A stretch of DNA of 64,000 bases from SG8-39 sp041558415 (GCA_041558415.1 JBFFEY010000005.1:1-64000), one strand, 5' to 3'; counted from the stretch's first letter, positions 1-8,715 are shown. The notes: generated from the letters alone by a model not told the origin. A program made the numbers and translations.

Positions 1-461
1 GCCGCCGCGTAGGTCACGCGCTGCTTGCGCAGCACCTCGACGGTCTTGTCCACCGCGCCGTCGTCGACGCTCACCTGCGGCCGCTCGACCGTCGCGCCCG
101 ACACGTCACCGGGTTTGACTTCGGGATAGACCTCGAAGGTGGCGCTGAACTCGAGCGCCTTGTCGTCCGGCCCGTCTTTCTTCTCGATCTTCGGGTAGCC
201 CGCGACGCGCAGGTTCGCTTCCTTGACCGCGTTGTTGAACGCGTTCTTCACCGCGTCACCGAGCACCTCGGAACGCACCTGCGTGCCGTACTGTTGCGCC
301 ACCAGCTTGAGCGGCACCTTGCCCGGCCGGAAGCCCGGCATCTTCACGTCCCGCGCGAGCTTCTTCAGCCGCACGTCCACCTGGCGCTCGATCTCGTCGA
401 CGGGGACCGCCATCGTGACGCGCCGTTCTAGGTTGCTGATCGTTTCTACGTCCACTGCCAT
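1..461 (-). CDS. tig: Trigger factor, N-terminal part (cut by window edge)
   Basis: Ribosome-associated peptidyl-prolyl isomerase and chaperone that binds nascent chains at the exit tunnel. The first 153 residues are visible. They start MAVDVETISNLERRVTMAVP and carry the ribosome-binding signature around GFRPGKVP (about residues 44-51), so this is the N-terminal ribosome-binding domain; the PPIase and C-terminal domains lie outside the window. The ATG at 461 is chosen because the family normally begins with this sequence. It lies 38 bp downstream of tRNA-Leu on the same strand. In most proteobacteria clpP and clpX follow, but they cannot be seen here. Confidence 0.96.
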   Translation of the reverse strand, partial: MAVDVETISNLERRVTMAVPVDEIERQVDVRLKKLARDVKMPGFRPGKVPLKLVAQQYGTQVRSEVLGDAVKNAFNNAVKEANLRVAGYPKIEKKDGPDDKALEFSATFEVYPEVKPGDVSGATVERPQVSVDDGAVDKTVEVLRKQRVTYAA

Positions 462-498
462 GCCTGCCGTATTCCTCGGGTTGCCCGCCCATCGGCGC

Positions 499-583
499 TG
501 GTGCGAAGGGTGGGACTCGAACCCACACGCGTTGCCGCGCTGGAACCTAAATCCAGTGCGTCTGCCAATTCCGCCACCTTCGC
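499..583 (-). tRNA. tRNA-Leu (anticodon UAG)
   Basis: An 85-nt class II tRNA read on the minus strand. The acceptor GCGAAGG pairs with CCTTCGC at 503-509, followed by discriminator A and an encoded CCA (499-501). The anticodon stem CTGGA/TCCAG encloses loop TTTAGGT, giving anticodon TAG, which reads CUA. The T-loop GTTCGAGTC and a short variable arm are present. Confidence 0.96.
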
Positions 584-592
584 GCGTCGAGC

Positions 593-611
593 GGGGGGGG
601 GGGTAAAAAAA
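593..611. repeat. Homopolymer tract G11-T-A7
   Basis: Eleven consecutive G (593-603), then T and seven A (605-611). It lies between the tRNA-Leu 5' end and the putative -10 box that would serve it, so the tract would be transcribed as part of the tRNA precursor leader. Such mononucleotide runs are prone to slippage. Confidence 0.9.
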
Positions 612-618
612 CAGCCGG

Positions 619-624
619 ATTATA
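619..624 (-). promoter_or_regulatory. Putative -10 box for tRNA-Leu/tig
   Basis: On the minus strand this reads TATAAT in an AT-rich island. It places a start near 612, about 29 nt before the tRNA 5' end. I see no convincing -35 at normal spacing. Confidence 0.45.
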
Positions 625-671
625 ACCGCGAACCTGCCCTCGCCCCGGAGGCGACAGCGCCGAATCGCCTT

Positions 672-677
672 TAGAAT
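672..677 (+). promoter_or_regulatory. Putative -10 box of the hpn operon
   Basis: TAGAAT ends 6 nt before the GTG start of hpnC, so transcription would begin at or next to the start codon (leaderless or near-leaderless mRNA). A weak -35 candidate, GCGACA, lies at 651-656. Confidence 0.4.
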
Positions 678-683
678 CAAGCG

Positions 684-1487
684 GTGTCCGTCGGCCACTA
701 CGAAAACTTTCCGGTCGCCTCGCTGCTGCTGCCGGCGCGGCTGCGCGAGCCGGTCACGCTGATTTACCGCTTTGCGCGCAGCGCGGACGATTTCGCCGAC
801 GAGGGCGACGTCGCACCCGAGGAACGGCTGGCACGCCTGCAGGCCTACCGTGATGCGCTCGGTGAAATCGCTGCCGGCGGCACGCCGGCCGAGCCGCTGT
901 TTCGCGACCTGGCCCGCATCGTCGCCGTGCACCGCCTGCCGCTCGCGCTGTTCCACGATCTGCTCGACGCCTTCTCGCAGGACGTCACCCAGCAGCGCTA
1001 TGCCGACTTCGCGGAACTGCTCGATTACTGCCGCCGTTCGGCCAATCCGGTCGGCCGGCTGCTGCTGCACCTGTTCGAGCGCGCGAGCGAGGAGAACCTG
1101 CGCGATTCCGATGCGATCTGCTCGGGGCTGCAGCTCGCCAACTTCTGGCAGGACGTGGCGCTCGACTACGCCAAGCAGCGCGTCTACCTGCCGCGCGACG
1201 AGATGGCGCGCTTCGGCGTCGACGAACGGCAGATCGCCCAGGGGCGCTGCGACGGCGCCTGGCGCGCGCTGATCGGCTTCCAGATCGAGCGCACCCGCGC
1301 CATGCTGCTCGCCGGGGCGCCGCTCGGCCGGCGCCTGCCGGGACGCATCGGCCTCGAGATCCGCCTTACCGTGCAGGGCGGCCTGCGCATTCTCGACAAG
1401 CTCGCCGCCGCCGGCGCCGACATGTTCGGCCACCGGCCCGTGCTGCGCGCCTTCGACTGGCCACTGCTGCTGGCGCGCGCGCTATGA
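684..1487 (+). CDS. hpnC: HpnC, hydroxysqualene synthase / squalene-synthase-like
   Basis: In the three-step bacterial squalene route, HpnC converts presqualene diphosphate (made by HpnD) to hydroxysqualene, which HpnE reduces. The 267-residue protein has the trans-isoprenyl diphosphate synthase fold. Its first Asp-rich motif is ARSADDFADEGD (about residues 32-43) and its second is NFWQDVALDYAKQRVYLP (about 154-171). The start is GTG at 684, where the conserved opening SVGHYENFPVASLLLPARLREPV begins. It overlaps hpnD by 4 bp (ATGA), indicating translational coupling. Naming it HpnC rather than HpnD rests on position and N-terminus. Confidence 0.93.
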   Translation: MSVGHYENFPVASLLLPARLREPVTLIYRFARSADDFADEGDVAPEERLARLQAYRDALGEIAAGGTPAEPLFRDLARIVAVHRLPLALFHDLLDAFSQDVTQQRYADFAELLDYCRRSANPVGRLLLHLFERASEENLRDSDAICSGLQLANFWQDVALDYAKQRVYLPRDEMARFGVDERQIAQGRCDGAWRALIGFQIERTRAMLLAGAPLGRRLPGRIGLEIRLTVQGGLRILDKLAAAGADMFGHRPVLRAFDWPLLLARAL

Positions 1488-2317
1488 CGCCCGAGCAGTA
1501 CTGCCAGCACAAGGCCGCCGGCAGCGGCTCGAGCTTCTACTACGCGTTTCTCTTCCTGCCGGCGGCGCGCCGGCGCGCGATCACGGCGCTGTACGCCTTC
1601 TGCCGCGAGGTCGATGACGTGGTCGACGAGTGCAGCGACCGCGAGCTCGCCGCCAGCAAGCTGGCCTGGTGGCGCAGCGAGCTCGGGCGCCTCTACCAGG
1701 GCCGCCCAGAGCATCCCGTCACGCGCGCGCTCGCAGCTGCCATTGAGCCGTTCGACATCCGCGCCGAACGGCTGAACGAGATCATCGACGGCATGGAGAT
1801 GGATCTCACGCAGACGCGCTACCTCGACTTTGCCGCGCTGGAACGTTACTGCTACCACGTCGCCGGCGTGGTCGGCATCGTTTCCGCCGGCATCTTCGGC
1901 TACCGCGACGCGCGTACGCTGGAATACGCGCGGCTGCTCGGCATCGCCTTCCAGCTCACCAACATCATCCGCGACGTTGGCGAGGATGCCCGCAAGAATC
2001 GCATCTACCTGCCGATGGACGAGCTGCGCGCCCATCAGGTGCCTGCCGCCGACATCCTCGCCGCACGCGAGAGCCCGGCCTTCACCGCGCTGATGCGCAT
2101 GCAGGCGGCACGGGCGCGCGACTACTATGCGCGCGCCTACGCCGCCCTGCCCGCGGTCGACCGGCGCGCGCAGCGCGCCGGGCTCATCATGGCGGCGATC
2201 TACGCCGCGCTGCTCGAGGAGATCGAGCACGACGGCTTCCACGTGCTGACGCAGCGCACTTCGCTGACACCGCTGCGCAAGCTCTGGATCGCTTGCCGCA
2301 CGTGGCTGGCGACGTAA
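1484..2317 (+). CDS. hpnD: HpnD, presqualene diphosphate synthase
   Basis: Condenses two farnesyl diphosphates to presqualene diphosphate, the first committed step toward squalene and hopanoids. The protein has 277 residues. The first Asp-rich motif is YAFCREVDDVVDE (about 36-48) and the second is NIIRDVGEDARKNRIYLP (about 161-178), which bind Mg2+ and diphosphate. The ATG overlaps the hpnC stop. The next gene, hpnE, follows within a few bases, so hpnCDE is one operon. No squalene-hopene cyclase gene is in the window. Confidence 0.95.
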   Translation: MTPEQYCQHKAAGSGSSFYYAFLFLPAARRRAITALYAFCREVDDVVDECSDRELAASKLAWWRSELGRLYQGRPEHPVTRALAAAIEPFDIRAERLNEIIDGMEMDLTQTRYLDFAALERYCYHVAGVVGIVSAGIFGYRDARTLEYARLLGIAFQLTNIIRDVGEDARKNRIYLPMDELRAHQVPAADILAARESPAFTALMRMQAARARDYYARAYAALPAVDRRAQRAGLIMAAIYAALLEEIEHDGFHVLTQRTSLTPLRKLWIACRTWLAT

Positions 2318-2322
2318 CGACG

Positions 2323-3579
2323 GTGAGCGGCGCGCCGCGCGACCGCGTCGCAATCATCGGCGCCGGCTACGCCGGCATGGCCGCGGCGGTGGCGCTCGCC
2401 GAGCGCGGCGTCGCGGTCGAGGTCTTCGAAGCCGGCCCCGTGCCGGGCGGCCGCGCACGGCGCGTGCGCGCGCGCGGGCGGACCTTCGACAACGGCCAGC
2501 ACCTGCTGGTCGGCGCCTATCGCGAGCTGCTGCGCCTCATGCGCACGGTCGGCGTGCCCGAAGACGCGCTGCTGCGGCGTCCGCTCGAGCTGTGCTACGC
2601 GCGCGGCTTCGCCTTGCGCGCGCTGCCGCTGCCGGCGCCGCTCGGTCTGCTCGGCGGCCTGTTACTCGCGCGCGGCGCACCCCTGTCGGAGCGCATCGGC
2701 GCCGTGCGCTTCATGCGCGCGATGCGCGCGCAGGGCTTCCGGCTGAGCGAGGACTGCAGCGTCGCGGCGCTGCTCGCGCGGCACGGCCAGCTCGGTCACA
2801 TCGGCCATTACCTCTGGACGGCGCTGTGCATCGCCGCGCTCAACATCGCGCCCGCGCAGGCCTCGGCCAGCGCGTTTCTCGCGGTGCTGCGCGACACGCT
2901 CGAGGGCGCGCCCGGGGCGAGCGATCTGCTGCTGCCGCGCATCGACCTGAGCCGGCTGTTTCCGGAACCGGCGGCGGCATTCGTGACCGCGCGCGGCGGG
3001 CGCGTGCACCTGCGCAGCCCGGTGCGCGATCTCGAGGCGCTGCGCAAGCGCTTCGCGGCGATCGTCGTCGCCGTCGGGCCGCACCAGCTGCCGGCGCTGG
3101 CGCCGGCGCTCGCCTTCGCCGCGTCGTACGAGCCGATCGTCACGGTCTACCTGCAGTTCACCGAGCGCCTGCGGCTCGCGCGACCGATGCTCGGGCTCGA
3201 CGGCGGTCTGGTGCAGTGGGTGTTCGACCGCGACCGGCTGTGCGACGAGCCGGGCCATCTCGCCTGCGTCATCAGCGCGCAGGGGCCGCATACCGCGCTC
3301 GCCCACGAAGCGCTTGCGGCGCGCTGCGCGCAGGAGCTGCGCGCCGCACTGCCCGGCCTGCCGCCGCTGCGCGGCGCGCAGGTCATCGCGGAAAAGCGCG
3401 CCACGGTGGCCTGCACCCCGGGCGCAGCGCGCCCGGGGACGCGCACGCCACTCGAGCGCGTCTACCGCGCCGGCGACTACACCGACCCGGAGTATCCGCC
3501 GACCCTCGAGGCTGCCGCGCGCAGCGGCCTGCGTGCCGCGCAGGCGGTGATCGAGGACGCGGGCCGCGCGCCGGCATGA
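2323..3579 (+). CDS. hpnE: HpnE, hydroxysqualene dehydroxylase (FAD-dependent)
   Basis: FAD-dependent reductase of the amine oxidase/phytoene desaturase family that removes the hydroxyl of hydroxysqualene to give squalene. About 418 residues. The N-terminal dinucleotide-binding motif GAGYAGMAAA lies at about 11-20, followed by EVFEAGPVPGGRARR. The C-terminal FAD motif YRAGDYTDPEYPPTLEAA is typical of the family. I take GTG at 2323, 5 bp after the hpnD stop; a TTG at 2293 inside hpnD would add ten residues. The stop overlaps the ATG of the next gene. Confidence 0.92.
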   Translation: MSGAPRDRVAIIGAGYAGMAAAVALAERGVAVEVFEAGPVPGGRARRVRARGRTFDNGQHLLVGAYRELLRLMRTVGVPEDALLRRPLELCYARGFALRALPLPAPLGLLGGLLLARGAPLSERIGAVRFMRAMRAQGFRLSEDCSVAALLARHGQLGHIGHYLWTALCIAALNIAPAQASASAFLAVLRDTLEGAPGASDLLLPRIDLSRLFPEPAAAFVTARGGRVHLRSPVRDLEALRKRFAAIVVAVGPHQLPALAPALAFAASYEPIVTVYLQFTERLRLARPMLGLDGGLVQWVFDRDRLCDEPGHLACVISAQGPHTALAHEALAARCAQELRAALPGLPPLRGAQVIAEKRATVACTPGAARPGTRTPLERVYRAGDYTDPEYPPTLEAAARSGLRAAQAVIEDAGRAPA

Positions 3580-4454
3580 GTGCGCCCCACAACGAGCGCC
3601 TCGCGCTCGCCTGCGCGCTCGCCGCGGTGCTTGCTTGGTCCACGGTGGCCACCGGCTTCAAGCTCGGCCTGCAGCGGCTCGAACCGTTGCAGCTGCTGTG
3701 GCTCGGCGCGCTCATTTCGCTCGCCTTTTTCGCCGCCCTGCTGATCGTCACCGGGCGCTGGCGCGCGCTCGCAGCACTTCGCGCGCGTGACTGGTCGTGG
3801 CTCGCTGGCCTCGGGCTGCTCAACCCGTTCCTGTATTACTTCATTCTGTTCGAGGCCTACGACCGCCTGCCGGCGCAGATCGCCCAGCCGCTCAACTACA
3901 CCTGGGCGATCATGCTCGCCGTCCTCGCCGTGCCGATTCTCGGACAGCCGCTGAAGCGACGCACGCTGGCGGGCATCGTCGTCAGCTACGGCGGCGTCGT
4001 GGTGCTGCTGGCGCAGGGCCGGCTCGACGGCTTCGCGCAGGTCGATCCTCTGGGCGTGATGCTGGCGCTCGTCAGCACGCTGGTCTGGGCGCTGTACTGG
4101 CTGGCGAATGTGCGCCTGAAGATCGACGCCCTAGTGCTGATGACCGGCAGCTTCGCGGTCGGTGCACCGGCGGTCGGCCTGGCCTGCGCGCTGCTCGAGG
4201 GCCTGCCGGTCTTGAGCGCGCGGGCGCTCGGCTACGGCGCCTGGGTGGGTCTCGTCGAGATGGGCGTCACCTTCGTGCTGTGGCAGACCGCCATGCGGCG
4301 CACCGCGCACGCCGGGCGCATCGCGCAGCTCATCTTTCTGTCGCCGTTCCTCTCGCTGGTGCTGATCGACCGCGTACTCGGCGAAGCGGTTTCGGCGAGC
4401 TCGGTCGCCGGGCTTGCGCTGATCGTTGCAGGGCTACTGATCGCGCGGCGCTGA
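3576..4454 (+). CDS. EamA/DMT-family transporter
   Basis: Inner-membrane drug/metabolite transporter of the EamA family, 292 residues, with about ten hydrophobic helices arranged as two five-helix repeats (second repeat from about residue 150). The start ATG overlaps the hpnE stop by 3 bp, so it is probably the fourth gene of the hpn operon. A role tied to hopanoids is suggested only by position; EamA substrates range from amino acids to nucleotides and cannot be read from sequence. It converges on radA with a 15-bp gap. Confidence 0.85.
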   Translation: MSAPHNERLALACALAAVLAWSTVATGFKLGLQRLEPLQLLWLGALISLAFFAALLIVTGRWRALAALRARDWSWLAGLGLLNPFLYYFILFEAYDRLPAQIAQPLNYTWAIMLAVLAVPILGQPLKRRTLAGIVVSYGGVVVLLAQGRLDGFAQVDPLGVMLALVSTLVWALYWLANVRLKIDALVLMTGSFAVGAPAVGLACALLEGLPVLSARALGYGAWVGLVEMGVTFVLWQTAMRRTAHAGRIAQLIFLSPFLSLVLIDRVLGEAVSASSVAGLALIVAGLLIARR

Positions 4455-4472
4455 GCGACATCGCGCCGCTCA
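4452..4472. terminator. Hairpin between convergent EamA gene and radA
   Basis: Stem TGAGCG (4452-4457) with CGCTCA (4467-4472) and a 9-nt loop. Each arm contains the stop codon of one convergent gene. No T-run follows, so termination efficiency is uncertain. Confidence 0.35.
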
Positions 4473-5837
4473 CAGCTCGCGCAGCAGCTGTACCGCCTGC
4501 TCGATACGCTCGACCGGCAGCACTTCGAGCCCGGCGATCGCGCCCTTCGGCCGATTGGCGCGCGGCACGATGGCGCGCGTGAAGCCGAGCTTGACCGCCT
4601 CGCGCAGCCGCTCCTGGCCGCGCGGCGCCGGGCGCACCTCACCGGCCAGGCCGATCTCACCGAACACCACCACGTCGCGCGGCACCGGGCGATCCGTGAG
4701 GGACGACACCACCGCCAGCGACACCGCGAGGTCGGCGGCCGGCTCGCTGATGCGCACGCCGCCCACCGCGTTGACGAACACGTCCTGATCGATCGTCGCC
4801 AGTCGCGCATGGCGATGCAGCACCGCGAGCAGCATCGCCAGACGGTTCTGCTCAAGCCCGACCGACAGGCGCCGCGGACTCGGCGCCTGCGCGCCGTCGA
4901 CCAGCGCCTGCACCTCGACCAGCAGCGGGCGCGTGCCCTCCAGCGTCGCCAGCACGCAGGCCCCCGCGACGTCGGCGCCATGGTGCGACAGGAACAGCGC
5001 GGACGGGTTGCTCACCGCGCGCAGTCCGCGCTCGGTCATGGCGAACACGCCGAGTTCGTTCACCGCGCCGAAGCGGTTCTTGATCGCGCGCACCAGGCGG
5101 AAACTGGAGTGCGGATCGCCTTCGAAATAAAGCACCGAATCGACGATGTGCTCCAGTACGCGCGGCCCGGCGATCGCCCCCTCCTTGGTGACGTGGCCGA
5201 TCAGCAGCACGGCGCAGCCGCTGTGCTTGGCGTGGCGGGTGAGCTGCGCCGCGCACTCGCGCACCTGGGCGACCGAGCCCGGCGCCGACTGCAGCGCGTC
5301 CGAGTACAGCGTCTGGATCGAGTCGATCACCACCACCTGCGGCCTGGCGGCGGCGAGCGTCTCGAGGATGCGCTCGAGCTGGATTTCCGCGAGCAGCTGC
5401 ACGCCGCCCGTCTCGAGCGCGAGCCGGCGCGCACGCAGCGCAACCTGCTCGACGGACTCCTCGCCGCTGACATAGAGCGTCGCGGTGCGCGCCTTGGACG
5501 CAGCGAGGGCGGAAAGCGCCTGCAGCAGCAGCGTCGACTTGCCGATGCCCGGATCGCCGCCCAGCAGGACCACCTGGCCGGCGACCAGACCGCCGCCGAG
5601 CACGCGGTCGAGCTCCTCCAGTCCCACCGCAATGCGCGCCGCCTCGCGCGCTTCGATTCCGGCCAGCGGCTGTGGCGTGCTTGCCGGCGCGACGCCACGA
5701 TGCCGCTGCGCGCCGGGCTTCTCCGCGCGCGTCTCGACCAACGTGCCGGCCGCGCCGCAGGAGGGACAGGCGCCGAACCATTGCAGCGCGCTCGCGCCGC
5801 AGTCGGAACACACGTAGACCGACTTCGCCCGGGCCAC
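4470..5837 (-). CDS. radA: DNA repair protein RadA
   Basis: RecA-like ATPase that processes branched recombination intermediates and promotes D-loop branch migration. The protein has 455 residues: a C4 zinc finger (C10, C13, C24, C27), an ATPase domain with Walker A GGDPGIGKST at about 93-102, the RadA-specific KNRFG motif near residue 250, and a C-terminal Lon-protease-like domain from about 290. The start is GTG at 5837, where the family's usual N-terminus begins. It lies 15 bp downstream of alr on the same strand, probably one transcript. Confidence 0.96.
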   Translation of the reverse strand: MARAKSVYVCSDCGASALQWFGACPSCGAAGTLVETRAEKPGAQRHRGVAPASTPQPLAGIEAREAARIAVGLEELDRVLGGGLVAGQVVLLGGDPGIGKSTLLLQALSALAASKARTATLYVSGEESVEQVALRARRLALETGGVQLLAEIQLERILETLAAARPQVVVIDSIQTLYSDALQSAPGSVAQVRECAAQLTRHAKHSGCAVLLIGHVTKEGAIAGPRVLEHIVDSVLYFEGDPHSSFRLVRAIKNRFGAVNELGVFAMTERGLRAVSNPSALFLSHHGADVAGACVLATLEGTRPLLVEVQALVDGAQAPSPRRLSVGLEQNRLAMLLAVLHRHARLATIDQDVFVNAVGGVRISEPAADLAVSLAVVSSLTDRPVPRDVVVFGEIGLAGEVRPAPRGQERLREAVKLGFTRAIVPRANRPKGAIAGLEVLPVERIEQAVQLLREL

Positions 5838-5852
5838 GGCGGACGGTCTCGC

Positions 5853-6923
5853 TCAGGTTTCCACGATCGGCACGCGCGGCGCCAGCCGGCAGAGCAGCTC
5901 GTAGCTGATCGTGCCGGCGTGCATCGCCACCTCGTCCGCCGACAGGCCTTCGCCCCACAGCGTGACCGGCGCACCGACGCGCGCCTCGCGGATGCCGGTG
6001 ACGTCGACGCAGATCATGTCCATCGACACGCGCCCGACGATGCGCGAGCGCTGTCCGGCGACCAGTACGGGCGCGCCGCTCGGCGCATGGCGCGGGTAGC
6101 CGTCGGCGTAGCCGCAGGCCACCACGCCCACCGTCATCTCGCCAGCGGTCTCGTAGCTGAAGCCGTAGCCGACGCGCTCGCCCGGCTGCAGCTTCTGCAG
6201 CGCGATGATCTCGCTCGACAGCGTCATCGCCGGCTGGAGGCCGAGCGCCGCCGCGCTCTGGTCGGCGAACGGCGAACAACCGTAGAGCATGATGCCCGGG
6301 CGCACCCAGTTGGCGCGCGTCTGCTCCGGGTAGCGCAGCAGCGCCGCGGAGTTGGCGACGCAGCGCGGCCCCTGCAGGCTGTGTGTGATCTGATTGAACC
6401 AGTCGAGCTGCCCACGCACGCCGCTTTCGCCGTCGGCGTCCGCGAAATGGGTCATCAGCGTGACCGAGCGGATCTGCGGATCCTCCTGCAGCACGTTCCA
6501 GCCGAGCCGCAGATTATCCGGCGCGAAGCCGAGCCGGTTCATGCCGCTGTTGACCTTGAGATAGGCGTCGATCTGTCCGCCGAGGTCGTTCGCCTGCAGC
6601 ATCTCGACCTGCTCGACACAGTGGATCACCGGGGTAAGCGCGTATTTTTCGAGGAACGGCAGGTCCTGCGGCCGGAAAAAGCCTTCCAGCATCAGGATCG
6701 GCTTGTTGATGCCGGCCGAGCGCAGGCGCAGCGCGTCGACGAAATCGAGCAGCGCGAAACCGTCGGCGTCTTCCAAGGCCTTGGCCACGCGCAGCAGCCC
6801 GTGGCCGTAGCCGTTCGCCTTGATCACCGCCCAGACCTTGGCGCCGGCGGCGAAGCGCCGCGCGATGTTCAGGTTGTGCCTGAGCGCGGTGCTCGAGATC
6901 GTGGCGCGGATCGGTCGCGGCAT
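5853..6923 (-). CDS. alr: Alanine racemase
   Basis: PLP-dependent interconversion of L- and D-alanine for peptidoglycan. 356 residues with an N-terminal TIM barrel and C-terminal beta domain. The PLP lysine is K35 in AVIKANGYGHG. The C-terminal motif GYGFSYETAGE carries the tyrosine that acts as the second catalytic base, and YELLCRLAPRVP is the usual ending. The start is ATG at 6923. It is preceded 5 bp upstream by the amidotransferase-like gene and followed by radA. Confidence 0.96.
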   Translation of the reverse strand: MPRPIRATISSTALRHNLNIARRFAAGAKVWAVIKANGYGHGLLRVAKALEDADGFALLDFVDALRLRSAGINKPILMLEGFFRPQDLPFLEKYALTPVIHCVEQVEMLQANDLGGQIDAYLKVNSGMNRLGFAPDNLRLGWNVLQEDPQIRSVTLMTHFADADGESGVRGQLDWFNQITHSLQGPRCVANSAALLRYPEQTRANWVRPGIMLYGCSPFADQSAAALGLQPAMTLSSEIIALQKLQPGERVGYGFSYETAGEMTVGVVACGYADGYPRHAPSGAPVLVAGQRSRIVGRVSMDMICVDVTGIREARVGAPVTLWGEGLSADEVAMHAGTISYELLCRLAPRVPIVET

Positions 6924-6928
6924 GGGGC

Positions 6929-7663
6929 TCAGCGCTGGACCGAAAGGCGAAACACCGGCGCCTTGCGACGCTCGCGCATCAGGTCGAGCGCGCTGACCAG
7001 CGCCACCGTCACGCGCTCGCCGGTCGCCTGCAGCGCGCGCCGCTCGTCGCGCGCCGCCTCGATGAGGGAGGCGATGTCTTCCGGCACTTCGCGATCCTCC
7101 TCCATCACCATGTCTTCGAGCATACCCGGCTTCAATTCGGGCCGGAACAGCAGCCCGTAGCCCGGCAGCGGCGCGCGGACCGCGATCCAGCGGCCGGCAT
7201 CGTCGACCGCCACCGGGGTGAGCGAGGCGTCGAGCTCGGCGCGGCCATTGACCATCACCAGCACGCGACGGCCGTCGATCGCCTGCGCCAGCGGATCGTC
7301 CGCAACCACGCCGCGCGCCGTGGCGAAATAGGCCGCATGCATCGGCTCGGCGAACAGCCGGCTGCCGTGCGCCGCGGCGCGCACGTGCGCACCGCCGCCG
7401 AGACCGATCACCGGCCGGCCGGCTTTCTGGAAGGCGCGCAGCAGCCGGCTCTCGTCCTCGACCCAGGCACAGCGCGCGGCATCGGCGATCGGCCAGGCGG
7501 TGCCGAGCAGCCACAGCGCATCGAACTGCGAGGGCGTACCGGCGACGTCCTGCCCGGCGACCGGACGGACGTAGTGGAAGGCGATGTCACGCCTTTCCCA
7601 CTGCGGCTCGAGCGCACCGAAGAATTCGGAGAACGTGTGCTGAACGGCGAGGAATCGCTTCAC
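6929..7663 (-). CDS. Class I glutamine-amidotransferase-like protein without catalytic residues
   Basis: 244 residues with the flavodoxin-like fold of class I GATases, related to the GMP-synthase-like amidotransferase family (opening KRFLAVQHTFSEFFG, then FDALWLLGTAWP). The nucleophile elbow, normally GxCxGxQ, reads GLGGGAH at 87-93, so the Cys is Gly89. The downstream FHPE motif reads FRPE, so the catalytic His is Arg. Glutamine hydrolysis is therefore not expected; a ligand-binding or regulatory role is possible. It is first in a minus-strand series with alr and radA, 5 bp before alr. No function can be assigned. Confidence 0.75.
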   Translation of the reverse strand: MKRFLAVQHTFSEFFGALEPQWERRDIAFHYVRPVAGQDVAGTPSQFDALWLLGTAWPIADAARCAWVEDESRLLRAFQKAGRPVIGLGGGAHVRAAAHGSRLFAEPMHAAYFATARGVVADDPLAQAIDGRRVLVMVNGRAELDASLTPVAVDDAGRWIAVRAPLPGYGLLFRPELKPGMLEDMVMEEDREVPEDIASLIEAARDERRALQATGERVTVALVSALDLMRERRKAPVFRLSVQR

Positions 7664-7727
7664 GGCAGCGGGGCAATCACAGCGAGGGCGGAACAGTACC
7701 CCAGGACGCAGCGGACCGCCCAGGGCC

Positions 7728-8633
7728 TCAGGCCGCCTGCAGCGCGTTCAGGCGTTGTTTCGCGTATTCGGCGAAGGTGTTGACCAGCTGCGAGCGGAAC
7801 TTCTCTTTCGGGTAGACGACCGAAAGCTGCCGCTGCAGCCGCGGCGCGAGCGGCACGCAGACCAGGCGGCCGAGCGCCAGCTCGCTCGCCACCGTGACGC
7901 GCGACATGATACCGAAGCCGAGCCCCGTGGCGACCAGCCCTTTGAGCGCCTCCGGGCTGCCCAGCTCCATCACCACGCTGAGACTGTCGGGCTCGACACC
8001 CGCCTTCTGCAGATAGCGGTCGGTCACCTCGCGCGTGCCGGATCCGGATTCGCGGCTGATGAAGGGGTACTGCACCAACTGCTTCGGATGCACGCTCTTC
8101 AGTCGCCCGAGCGGATGCGACGGCGCACAGATGACCTGCAGTTCGTCGTCGCACACGACGTCGGACGCGACGCTCGGCAAGTGCGACGGCGCTTCGATGA
8201 AGCCGATGTCCAGAGTATGCTCGGCGACGCGGCTCTCCACGCTCTCGGAATTGGCCACCACCAGGCGCGGCAGCACTTTCGGGTATTTCGACTTGAACTC
8301 GCCCAGCACGCGTGGCAGGAGAAACTCCGCGATCGTCGTGCTGGCGCCGACCAGCAGCAGTCCGGCGACCTCGCCGGTCATCTCCTTGAGCCGGATATCG
8401 AGCTCGGCCGAGAGCGCCAGGATGCGCTCGGCATACTCGAGCACGACGCCGCCCGCCGGCGTGAGCGAGATGCGGCCGTGACCGCGCTCGAACAGGCGTG
8501 TATTGAAATGCTCCTCGAGCTGCTTGATCTGGAAAGTCACCGCCGGCTGGGTCATGAAAAGGGCTTCTGCCGCCTTGGTGAACGACAGATGCTTGGCGAC
8601 GGCATGAAAGACTTGGAGGCGCCGGTCGGCCAT
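7728..8633 (-). CDS. LysR-family transcriptional regulator (CysL/CbbR-like)
   Basis: 301-residue LysR regulator. The N-terminal winged helix-turn-helix at about 3-62 has the pattern LSFTKAAEALFMTQPAVTFQIKQLE. A type 2 periplasmic-binding-fold effector domain follows from about 90, containing ISRESGSGTREV, a sequence also found in the CysL/CbbR/YeiE branch. It is transcribed divergently from the TM2-domain gene, and the AT-rich 82 bp between them is the likely target. The effector and regulon are not evident. Confidence 0.88.
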   Translation of the reverse strand: MADRRLQVFHAVAKHLSFTKAAEALFMTQPAVTFQIKQLEEHFNTRLFERGHGRISLTPAGGVVLEYAERILALSAELDIRLKEMTGEVAGLLLVGASTTIAEFLLPRVLGEFKSKYPKVLPRLVVANSESVESRVAEHTLDIGFIEAPSHLPSVASDVVCDDELQVICAPSHPLGRLKSVHPKQLVQYPFISRESGSGTREVTDRYLQKAGVEPDSLSVVMELGSPEALKGLVATGLGFGIMSRVTVASELALGRLVCVPLAPRLQRQLSVVYPKEKFRSQLVNTFAEYAKQRLNALQAA

Positions 8634-8715
8634 GGCGAATTAATCCAATCAATCGGCCTGGAAAAGAGCCTTATTCAAACATAATCCCTTTGCTTTGGAT
8701 AGCTTATCGCTCGTC
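8634..8715. promoter_or_regulatory. Divergent control region with possible LysR operator
   Basis: This short intergenic region is strikingly AT-rich for the window. Near the plus-strand gene it contains ATCC-N9-GGAT flanked by ATAA and TTAT (about 8681-8707), an imperfect inverted repeat of the T-N11-A kind bound by LysR proteins. Assignment to the adjacent regulator is an inference. Confidence 0.35.

Noticed and set aside
4809..7160. A 780-codon open frame antisense to radA and alr
   Set aside because: It is the mirror of two conserved genes and has low-complexity composition; no start signal or domain.
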